From NCBI GenBank assembly GCA_035771175.1, contig CM069608.1, positions 9,132,019 through 9,196,018 of the forward strand: DNA of 64,000 bases, read 5' to 3'. The position numbers and the translations under genes are program-made. The stretch comes from Paratinospora sagittata (Eukaryota > Streptophyta > Magnoliopsida > Ranunculales > Menispermaceae). Of this stretch, positions 48,301-60,300 are shown piece by piece. Within the stretch, counting starts at the first letter, position 1. Every line of letters begins with the position of its first letter. A model generated the notes under the pieces. The model searched no databases, was not told the origin of the DNA, and saw nothing but the letters and a program-made list of their open reading frames with translations.

Positions 48301-51300
48301 TCATTGCAAGAAATTGGCTTGTTATGAAACGTATACATGGACAAAGTGATGGAAATGAGTAGTCGATAACATAAGTGGAAAAAAAAAAAAAAAGGAAAAA
48401 CAGCTTTTCCTCATAGCTTCAACAAGTGCAACTAGCAACATTTTGACCTCGATTGTTACGCATGTGATTTTCTTATTTTTACAATGGCAAAACCTTCAAA
48501 AGTATGATTCTCACTAGAAATCTCCCAAAATGCATCAGGCAAGAAGGCAAGAGATTTCTTTTAACACATCTTATATTGGTTTTAAGGTCTATGCCAGTAA
48601 AGTTCAGGGAAAATATACTACAAAACTTCAAAAAATAACAAAACAATAAAGTTCCTGAAACAAATTTGGCTAATTTAAATGATGCATCAAGATGGAGTAA
48701 AGAAAGTAAATTACAAGTCAAAGTGTTTTCCATAGAGATCATTGTTATGAGTTTCTCGATGTCCTGCTAACCATAAAATAAATAAATAACAAAATATAAA
48801 ATATAAAAAATTGAAGAATCAAAAGAAGATTGCGTTTTGTTGAAATACCCGATCCCTGATTTTCAAGGATACAGCTGCTGATTTTCAGGGATACAGCTGC
48901 TGATTTTCAGAGATACAGCTGCTGATTTTCAGGGATACAGCTGCAGCAATCAATTTCCTTTACTAGTTGTCTACATTAATTTAGGAATAAAGAGATTCTG
49001 GAAATTCCTGATATCTCTATTAGTTTGTTTCCTATTTTCTAATTTCCTATTTTACTAGTTTCCTGATTTTTAGTAATTAGTATCTTGTTACCAAATATAG
49101 TGAAAGGAATGTTTCTTCCTTCCATTATATATTCAGACTGTACAGTGATCATGAAAATATATGAGAATTATTTTCTTCTCTAAATTCAACACGTTTACAA
49201 AACAATAAGGGCCTATTTGATAGCCAAGAAAATATTCCTACGAAAATATAGTTTTCACAAGAAATAATTTCTCAAGCAAATTCTTTTAGAGAATTTTCTC
49301 ATGATTGTTTGATTAAGCATGAGAAAATGTTTTTTCACACTCACATGATATGGACAATAAGAAGTTTAATTGAACATACAATAACACTAAAAATTTTCTC
49401 ATGTGAGAAAATTTTGGGTGAGAAAATAAGGGGGTTGAAAACATTTTTCTAGAGAAATGTTGGCAAGCTAAGATACAACTTTCCTATTTTCTTAAGAAAA
49501 TTTGTTATTTTCTTAAGAAAATAGACCCTAAGATAAATGGCAGTGATAATCAAGTGGTCCAAAAAGTAGAAAAGAAGCTCATGTTTTTTCATTTGCCAAC
49601 CATTGGTATTAAACCCATCAAACTAATCCACGAGACATGCAAAATACCCTCTTCCCATAGACACCGACTAATTACAACCCAATTTTGACTCAACTTGCCC
49701 CTCCTATATATATAATTATCAAGATCCTATATATATAATTATCAAGATATAATAACATATATATGCATATCCAAGTTATCCTTATGAATACACACACACA
49801 CACACATACATACAATTCATACATGTATGTGTGTGTACAAAAGAATTATTACATAGAGGGAGGCCCACAACCTTTCTTCAATGGTTGGGGGTTTGGACCA
49901 TGAAGAGAATTGGAGGGAGAAGAGCAATTTATAGAGGGGGAGTGGCTCCCTTCCCCCTCTTCTTCTAATGTGGGATAAAAAGAAGGGGCTTCCCCCATCG
50001 GTCAAGTTAAAAAGGCACAAATGTAATGCGTTAAATATAATTGGAAGAATCTAAATTATCAATTTATTATCTATTCTATGCATAGATCATAACATATAGA
50101 ATTGAAATTGTTATTTATTTCTCTTTTTGGGTAAGCTATGTTCTTCCAATCTTATATAAAATTGTCGATGCCATAAGAGAAAATATAAAATTGTTGTAGG
50201 GGAAGCGCATCCAATATAAGATGGGTATTATTTGTCTTATTTTTTCCTTAAATATGTATTTTTTTAAATTTTGTAGCTTAAAAGCATTGATTATTAGTTA
50301 CTTTAATAATCATGCATTGAACTATAAGTGAAGAATGTTTGGTGCCCCAGTAACATATACCAAAGAAGGTATACCTAAGTTATGCATAGTAAACACTAAT
50401 AAATCAATTGAATGATTAAAAGATCCGTTCAATTTTGAAATAAATAGGTTATTTACTGCTATTACCATATTATAATAAATAAATAAAAGCATGATTAAAT
50501 ATGGTCATTTGAAAATTGAAAATTAATTCACCAAACTAAAATCTATAAGTTAACAATGTATAATCATGCTCATATTCTAGCTAGGTAGGTAGAAAGCTCT
50601 GCATAGGTTGAACAACACAAATACCACCTTCAATACACCATCTTATTTCCTCGAATTATGTGTAAGTGTGAGATTCAATACAATCCAATGATGGATTGAT
50701 AAAAATGTTTCAAGCGAAGTCCAGTACAAATGTCATTTTTAGCACGTTCTATTAATTAAATAAAGTGAATTAGGAGCCAACGTGAAAAAATGAGTACATG
50801 TTTGAATCATGCTCCCTTATCATTAGGTGGCAGAATGATAAAACCCTTCACTCTTCGAAAAAAGTGATCACCGGAATTTTATGTTGGTCAACTTTAATCT
50901 TACTAGTTTGACAACTAAAATGCTTATACATGTTGACATATATTATATATATTTCTATTTTACTTAAAGTCATATTTTCAATAAAAATATACGTGGGTGA
51001 TGAAAACTGCAAGCTTCTAAGTAAGTTTAGACAATCAGACTAAGTAGCTCTTGAAAACAAATTAACAAGCAAGGGAATGGATGTATTATATATGTACTTT
51101 TTTATTTGATCTAACCCCTATAGTGATTATAAAAGTAAAATATGTTTAACAAAAATCATAAAACTCATTCCATTGAGTGGATTTAGTGTTTTCCCATATG
51201 TAAGAGGGTTATTAAATATTGATAAAAAAAACTAAAAAATTGACTAATAATTACAATTTATAGGATGTTTTAAAGCTTTCAACGTTAAAATTAGTTTAAC

Positions 51301-54300
51301 ATTACCTTATGTATTTTTTTATGAATTTATGTGTTTGTCAAATAGTGATAAACACCATTACTTGACATGAGAGTTGGAATCGAATAGAAACTTTTTTTTT
51401 TTTTAAAGAAACTAAATATATAATATTAATATAAGTAAAGACTAATACAACTTTTTCAAGAGAACAAAATGTCCTCTTAATAAAGAACGAAATTTACAAA
51501 CGGTTTCCCCACCGTCTAAACCCAAACCTGTATCCTTTTGTAAATTTCAGTCCACCCATCCCAAGAAAAGCCAAACAAGATAACCCATCCCCGACCCCCA
51601 ATTGAACCTTAACCATCAACACCTCTTCAAGCGTTTTGCCCCTACTAGACTGCCAAAATAGTTGGCGTGCCCTTCTCAATTACGCTGCAACTACCCAAAT
51701 TCTGAGAAAATGGACCCATTTCTAATGGATTTTTGCCCTCTTCTTTAATGCCCACAGCAACAACAGTCGAGACTGGGCCCAGAGGAGGTATATTGCTTTC
51801 CTCGAAAGTGAAGCCTAGAGTGATCCCAGCCCATGCGACCCCCAGCCCAATAACAGCACTACAATCAATCGCAGCAGCACCCTTTTCCTTATTGCACACT
51901 CCAACGCACGTCAGACCAAATGCCTCCTTTTCTAGTTCTAGTCGATGTACGCCACCTGCCATCTGACACCCAAGGCCATGCGGTACGCACTCCTCGACCC
52001 AACGTCTAGCCAACACAGCGATTCTGCATCGCTCCTCTGACGATATGTCTACCATCACCTGCATCGATTTTGATCTCGCCCGGGCTGTAGCAGTCATCAT
52101 CTTCGGCACTAGTCTCGCCGGCAATGAGACGGCCATCTTTTCCGACACTGGTGCCACCATCAACTGAGCAACCGTCTTCACCAGCAAACAAATACCCCTT
52201 CCTTCTGGTTCAAATGGCTAGGCAATGCTTCCCCAATCGTGCTCCGGCGACCACGAACCCAGCTTGGAAAGTCAAACTTTGAACCGAGCAAAACCATCAG
52301 AAATCTCCATATTCTCGGACAAAAAGCCGCTCGTCCACCCTTTAACATGCAGTCGCGGAAACGAATAAAAACTTTTAGCCCCACATTGGGAAAAGAGTGG
52401 GTAAGGGGTTATTCCCCTTTTATAAATAGCCCCTCCTCCAACCCCAACCTCTTCATTCAAACACCAAAGAGAGAGAGAGAGAGAGAGACAGAGAGTCAGT
52501 ATGAAAGTAGGCTAAAATATCTAAAATGTGGGTAAAATAATATGCATGCTCTGTTCATTTGATCCATCATACATTCCCTACGTTACTCGGACTCTTTACT
52601 TTAAGCCTAACGTACTCTTACCCGACACTTCATGATACAATATGAGTATGTGATATGTGTCCGACACTTTAGATTTTTTATTTTTTTTAGAAGAGACAAT
52701 ATAAAGATATATTAACAGATAAAAGAAGTACAAAATGGCATGAGCATAAGAAATGCTCATGGAAGAACATCATCTGCAAGAAGCGACTCATCTCACCTAC
52801 CAACCCACAAAGAAATAGAGATACAACAAAGCATCCTAGTTCTTGTACCAGTCTGCAAAAGAAAAACTTTCTCCCAACTTTGAAGAACTAATCCAACTAG
52901 CAGCAGCAATCCTAGAAGATTCCCAAACCTCTTCAATATCTCTAATATTACTATACACTTTAGATTTTAGAATATTACTATGTAGATTCTCCAATGGAGA
53001 GAAGAGAAAGCATAAAAGAAGATAATAACTAATAGGTGAAATTCACCTAAAACGGAAAATAAATGAGTGAAAAAAAAAACGAAAGAACAACATATAATAT
53101 AGTTGAGTCCCTGTACCCTAGAATTTGAAAATGAACAAGTCGGGCCTGTAGATATGTACGGATGTACCCATATCCGATACCCATACCCTAGTCCAAGTAA
53201 CATAGTTTGTCCCTACATCTTGATGTTTCTTGAGAAAATGGTTTTTAACCTCTCCAATTATATAAAATGCTTCTCCAAATATATATTAATAAAAAACACA
53301 CAAAAAAAAAATTAAGCATTATAGTTGACGGCAAGCATGTTACAATATTGACAAGCAAGTGAACTGCACAAAAGCAAATAAAAATGAAATGTGTAATTAC
53401 ATGGGGATAAAACAGCAAATAATTATGAAATGAACAAAGCTATAACAACAGAAACTATGGTACATAGTCAAGCATAAGAATTGAAACAATAGTCATAATT
53501 TGAATTAGCATAAAAGCACAAAAATACACTAGGTACCAACCTGTGTATCTCTAACATGTTGCTCTTGAATATCATTAACTTGTTTCTCTAACAGCCTAAC
53601 ACGCTTGACCAGCTTTTGCATCATATTAACTTTGCGGGTGCGTTCTTCCTCAAATTCAAGCTTCTCTTTTGTAGCCTAAGAAAAAAAAAGCCATCAAGAG
53701 CAAAAAAAAATTTGACATTGTCACTTAACTCAATTCAACTCAACAAATCCTTTTCTTAACCCTGGGATATAAGCATTGCAACATGATTCAATTAATCAAT
53801 GACACAAGTAGCAACCTATTTAGAAGTCATAGGAAAGACAAAAGGAAGTTCCTTAAGCATTTTCAAATAAAATCCAGCATTATCGCTTCCTTACTGAAAC
53901 TATTTCATATGTGTTGCTCTATTTTAATTAAGGTTGCTATCATAGAACTGACCAAAGCTATTGATTACTTAACACAACCTATTGGTTTCCTAATATTACT
54001 ACTTCAATTGGTGAATCAAAAAGAATCTCCTTGTTCTTTGATAGTTGAGGGTGAATTGTTATTTCATGAAGTGTAGTTGATAGTTGAGGGTGAATTGTTA
54101 TTTCATGAAGTGTAGTTGGTCTAGCAGAAGTCCTACAAAATTTTTCTTTCAATTTTAATTGGATGTGTTGATCATATAGTATTTTAAGATAACTGTCCCA
54201 CTTAAGCTAACCAGCTTTAACCTTATAATTGACATCATCTCTTATATCCCCTAATAAAAAATTAAGACCAAGTATTTAAATTAAGTATAAGTTTTCACTC

Positions 54301-57300
54301 TTCTTTGAAGTTTTTATTTACAATTATTCTCACTTTATCTCTTTTTATATCTTTCCCAAAATAATATAATTTGTACCTATTGCTCTCTATTTCACTTACC
54401 CATTTGATTTCTTGTGCACAATACATATACGCTGCCCGCAATCAAAAGTATCTACCATATCCATCTCTTCACATGGTAGTGTTTCGATGTTTCAAGTTGC
54501 AACTATAAGCCTATTTTTATCATTTTATAGACTAGCTAAGTTACCTGGCTTGTCCAAAGTAGTGAAGAAAACATTGCATATTTATCACTATGCTCATTGC
54601 TAGAGCAAATTTTCAAAAAACCTAAATGTAGGTGAAATGTGTTATTTGAAACTCTCAATAAAATAAAGAAGCCAACACAGAAATGGACATATTTCCTTAT
54701 TACAGCTTGATGGCAAGCTATGCACTCATTTTGAGGGCAACATATTTGAGAAACATGACCCATTTAGTTAGTAATTGTCTAGATGTTTGGCATAGCACTT
54801 GTAGATCTTGACGAATGTTTTCATAAAGTTGAAGACATAAGAACCTCAAGACATCAATCAATCAAAGCTTAGATTTAGTGGGATTGCTTAAAGGTTAACT
54901 AGGTAGGCTAACTTCGCGCATCATTAACTAGTTTACCTTGTTCACGCTAGAGCATAAGTATTATTTAACCTTTTGGATAATGTAGCATAAATTTATGATT
55001 TTTTAACATGAGATGAAGTATTTTTATCATTTTATGACAATTTGGTTTTCACTGTGGAACAAAGATAGATCTATAAAATTGAGTATGACTAATTGTTGGT
55101 TGTGTATTAATAAATTAATTTACTATCCAGGGAGTTGTAAATAAATATTTTTAATCACCTAGGCACCGCCTCGCCTAGACAAGACAAAGTGCCTAAACAA
55201 TGCCTTGGTGGCTTGAAAAAATTGATTAAGCATAGTAGCATTCATCGAACTACTCGTCTCCATACTTCTCAACAAAATGGTGTAGCTAAACGCAAACATA
55301 GACATTTCATAAATGTCGTACTGCACATTAATGCTTTTCATTATAGGGCAAAAATTGTCCTTATAGCTTGTCATTTGATTAATTGGTTGCCATCATAAAT
55401 CCTTAAAAATCAATCTCCTTTCTCTTTGTTATTTCCTAGCCAACAAGCCATTAGTTTGCTTCCTCAAGTGTTTGGGTGTGTTCCCTTCGTTCATATCAAG
55501 ACTCCTAATCATGATATGTTGTATCTTCACTCTATTAGCGTCGATATCACCTTTTTTGAGCTCACGTATTATCCCCTTCTGCCAACAACTTCACGTTGAT
55601 AGTATTTCTTCAAGTTAAGAGGAGTTTTTGTTACCTTATGCACTAGTGATCCCTATACTAGTGACAACTTGCCGTTTTGTTTCACTTTCATTTGCTTCAA
55701 AGACTTTTTGCTCACTTTCTCAGCCTAGGTTAAGTAAAACTTAACACGGTGTTACTTAGAAGAAGCCGAGATTGTGAGACTTTCTTCTTATCAGGGAAGA
55801 AAAAGTTTTTTGTTGGACTCACGCATGATAGAAGTGGTATCAGGATTGAAGAAGACTCTGGGGTAAGAATTTTCTCGATTACGTTGGAGATAGAAGCAGC
55901 AACTTGGCTACTCAACCAGATAGGTGAAGCAGGAAAGACGGGCATAGTTGGAGGTTTCAAACGCTCTTTCAGAGGGCGAGTGGGCGTCACCATCATTGAG
56001 ACTTTGAAGAATGCTTGTGGAGCCTTTATGAGAGTAATGGTGGTACAGAGGGGTAGGACACGCTCCATCTTTATCCCAGAAGAAGATACCACCAAAGGTT
56101 GTGGACACTTTGAAACAAGTTTGCATAGGTTCTTGGTTTCGAATACTGATATTCGACCAGCGCAACTAAAACCACTTAAGACTAAATGCGATGATTCTTG
56201 GACAATGGTGGTAGTGCTTTTCAAACTTCATCTTACTGTTCGTTGGGATGAACTAGAGCAGGCAACTGCATCCACACTAAAACGTAAGGTGGTACTCTCA
56301 ATCTTGAGGAATGATAGAGCAATTTTCTGGTGCCAAAATGCCAAGGAAAAGATATACATTCTGAAGAATTTTAAATCACCAAAAGCCAGATTAGTTGATT
56401 GGCATGCTGATTTTCAATGGCAAAAAAGGAAAACCAGATGCTTCTATAGTTGGATTGGTCTAGAAGGGCTCCCCGTTGAGAGCAGCAACCTGGAGACATT
56501 CAAAGCTATCGATGATAAGTGTGGTGGTTTCCTGCAAGTTGATGAAGAAACAACGCAAATGTCGCTCCTACGATATGCTAAAATAAAAGCTAAAGGTGAA
56601 AGAGATGGTTTCATCCCATAGTGCATCAGTGTTAATATTGATGATCGGTTCCTTGGAGTTAAAACCTTCAAAGTCGACAATTGTTGTTCCTCTGTTTCAC
56701 CAAATTCTGGCGGTTTTCCCGGCAACTATGTCGTAGAAGACGATGGCCACCACAGGATCAATTTGCACCAGTCGATCACGGACCCCATCCTACGGTCAGG
56801 AATCAAGGGCACAAAAGTGGCAATACAAAAAGTTGGGTATCTGTTGTACGGGAGAGGAATGTTCCACTTCCAACCCAAGGTCACCACATGTCAAAAAAAT
56901 ACAAAAAAGTTGATATCGTTGCAGATCGTGGAGCAGAGGCAGGTGGTAGTATTGTTCACAGTTGTAACAACGTGATGTCAAAGTAACTGGTGGGCAGCAA
57001 AAAGGCATTGTAAGTGGGCCTGGTCCGGTAACGACTAAAAGGCCCCAACTTAACTTTAAGAATAAGGCCCATGCCAATACTCCATCTGTATCTCAGCCCA
57101 TCCAGTTGGGCCCGAAAACCTTTAATGGGGCATCTAATGTTAAGGCCTGCATTGTTGATATAAGCAACGGGCTTTCTGAAGTCCAAGGCCTCAATGCAAC
57201 AGAAGGAGAGAGATATGATTCTACTCCTTATGTTGCGACACATCCGCCCACTTGTGCTTGTCATCCTGGTTGCCCTAGCAAAATAGTAGTCGATTGTAAG

Positions 57301-60300
57301 AGGACAGCGAAACAAGGAAATGCAACGGCTACCTCATCAAAAGTCATCTTCAAACAAGGTTTGATCAATTCGTCTCAGCTCTCTGGAATTCCGGCCATGG
57401 CGGGAGGAATTGAACCTGCGAGGAGCATCCTTCACGGCGATGGTTCGGGATCAGAGGTTGGCTGGTACGTGCGCACAAGGAAGCCATCGGCTAGACAGAA
57501 GAGCGTCGGAAGGTCAACTCTTCGATGGACAAGGGAAAGAAAATCGTGGGTGAAGAAGTTCTCGCGGACATGGCTGAAGGCGCAGACCTGATGGACTACA
57601 GTGAGGAGCTTGAAGATTTTTGCCAATCTGAACCTAAACAAGTTGACGACAATAACATTGATGTCGATGCTAACTTTGGCATTGAAGAATTGCATGCTTG
57701 TAACGGTAAGATGTCTGCCAAGCTCCAAGACGACACTCAAGTACAATCAACCCCTCTTGAATTTTGTGGATTTGGTTTCTTCTAAATGTGATGACGCCCC
57801 TACCTTGCCTATTTCCCATGATCCTAACCCATCACCCCCATCTATTCTCTGCTCTAGTTCTCTCCCAACCAACCCGGCCAGCAATGTCTGTGAGGATGTA
57901 ATTGAGCCCCCCTTGATTTTGTCTGTTACTTCACCAGAAACCTTGAAGGGTAATGAGCAGCAGCTCAGTTTCATAAGTGAAGTGCGAATGGACATTCTTG
58001 ACAGAAAAGAGACTGACCGAACTTTTGAAGTGAGTTTTGGCTCTGACAATCAGTCTGGGTCTTCTAGGTCTTCTAACAGAGTGGCAAAGTTTATAAGGAA
58101 GATGAATCTGAACATGCGCAGACTACAACGTAAGCAAGCAATGAAGAACTCAAGAACCATTTTCTATGCTAACAGTAAGGGCAGATTACAGTTGCTAAGC
58201 CGTGGCAAGGGGAAGTAGTTTTCAAATGAAGATTCTTACATGGAATGTTTGAGGATGTGGGGTGGGACAGAAGTGTAGAATGATTAAAAGATGCATTTGT
58301 AAGGCGAACCCGGAGATTGTTATTCTTCAGGAAACAAAAAAGCAGGTGGTTGACAGAGCCTTGATCAACAGGTTATGGAGTTCCAGATTCAGAAGTTGGG
58401 TCTCCCTCCCTGCCTGGGGGGCTGCTGGAGATATTTTGATTGTATGGGACACGAGACTGATTACGGTAGTCCAGAGTTGGGTGGGTGGGTGATTTTTCAG
58501 TCTCCATTCAAGTAAAAGAAGCTAACGGGTCACTATGGTGGCTATCAGGGATTTACGGTTCGTCTTCCTATCATTTGAAGGAACATTTATGGACAGAATT
58601 AGGAGCTTTGAGTAGCATTTGTGGCGAGAATTGGGTGTTGGGAGGAGATTTTAACACTGTTAGAAATCTGGATGAGAAGATAAACAGTTCAAGGCTTACT
58701 AGATCTATGCAAGAGTTCAACTCTGTTATTAATGATTTTGAGTTGCATGACCCGCCTCTCCTTAATGCTAGATTCACGTGGTCAAACCTCAGAAGCTATC
58801 CAATTTGCTGCAAATTAGATCAGTTACTTTTGTCTAGTGGGTGGTCCTCAATTTTTCCTCAGTCTAGGCAAGAAACCTTGCCTAGGTTGACCTCCGACCA
58901 TTCTCCTATTTTGCTTGATACTAAGCAAGTGACTTGGGGCCCCACTCCTTTCAAGTTTGAGAATTTTTGGACAGATCATAAAGATTATATGAAGAATGTT
59001 GAATCCTGGTGGAATACCTCCACGGCCTTTGGTAAGCCGGGACACCAATTTATGCTTAAATTGGCTGACCTTGAAGCCTCTTTTAAGCAATGGAATGGAC
59101 AGATTTTTGGATCTATCAAAACCAAGAAGAATAAGCTGGAGGAACTAATTGTAGCCTTGATATGAAGGAGGGACTTCCTGAGTGGAATGATGAGATGATT
59201 ACTTTGAGGAAGAAGGCCACGGCAGATCTTGCTGAAACCATTTTGATTGAAGATAGAATGATGACTCAAAAAGCTAAGATTAACTGGCTTAAGGATGGGG
59301 ATGCAAACACCAATTTTTTTCATCGCTCGTTAAGTAGTAGAAGAGCAAAAAACTCGATCTCTAAGATTAAGAATGAAGATGGTGACATCATTAAGGACGA
59401 GGGTGGGGTTGTTGACCTCATTGTAAGTTTCTACAAGAAGCTTTATGAGGGTCGTGGTGGTGATAGTTGGGAGATTGACGGGTTACATTGGTCTCCAATT
59501 AGCAATAATGGCAATTCCCTTCTTGAAAAACCTTTTGATGTGGAGGAAGTGAGACAGGCTGTTTTCAGTTGTGATGGGAGTAAAGCGCCAGGGCCAAATG
59601 GCTTCTCCATGCTATTTTACCAAAAGGGACGGAATGTTATGAAAGGGGATATTATGAGGTCTTTGAAGATTTTTATGAGAATGGGGTCATCAACAAAAAG
59701 ACAAATGAAACTTACATTTGTTTGGTTCCAAAGAAGGTAAACTCTGCAAAGGTCTTTGATTATCGCCCTATTAGTTTGGTGACTAGTCTATACAAAATCA
59801 TTGCCAAGGTGTTATCCAACCGGCTTCGTGCCATCCTCCATACGACCATTGGACCCTCTCAATCTGCTTTTGTTAAAGATAACAGATTTTGGATTTGATT
59901 CCTATTGCCAATGAGGCAGTGGATGATTATAGAAGCTTGAAAAAGTAAGGGGCGGTGTTCAAAGCTGATTTTGCGAAGGCATACGACACTGTTGAGTGGG
60001 ATTTCCTTGATTATGTGATGCTGAAAAAGGGCATGGGCACTAGGTGGCGGAGATGGATTTATGGTTGCATCAGCTCAGTCAATTACTCAGTGGTTATTAA
60101 TGGCAGGCCTAAGGACAAGTTCAAGGCCAGTAGAGGGTTAAGACAAGGGGATTCCCTATCTCATTTCTTCTTTACTCTTGTCGCGGAGGTTTTGGGGAGT
60201 TTTGTCCTAAAAGCATGTCAATGTTCACTAATCAGAGGCTTCTCTATTGGGAAGGAGAGGGTGGAGATCTCTCATCTCCAATATGCGGATGATACCTTAT

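Larger units (their letters stand above)
47782..53540. other. SMC6 intron, 5,759 bp
   Basis: Holds a solo LTR (48838-49191), a Harbinger-like MITE (49209-49528), an ORF1-bearing L1 (51396-52361) and a TIR element with an L1 end (52578-53205). A CA-rich microsatellite lies at 49793-49812. 47790-48830, 49540-51380 and 53210-53540 show nothing else recognisable. Confidence 0.8.

Noticed and set aside
51645..52187. 180-codon frame as a host gene
   Set aside because: Bounded by a 15-bp TSD and poly(A) tail, so it belongs to a retroinsertion.
53783..54076. 97-codon open frame with hydrophobic runs
   Set aside because: No homology I recognise, ends within a tandem duplication, and lies in an SMC6 intron next to an RTE scrap; most likely chance.
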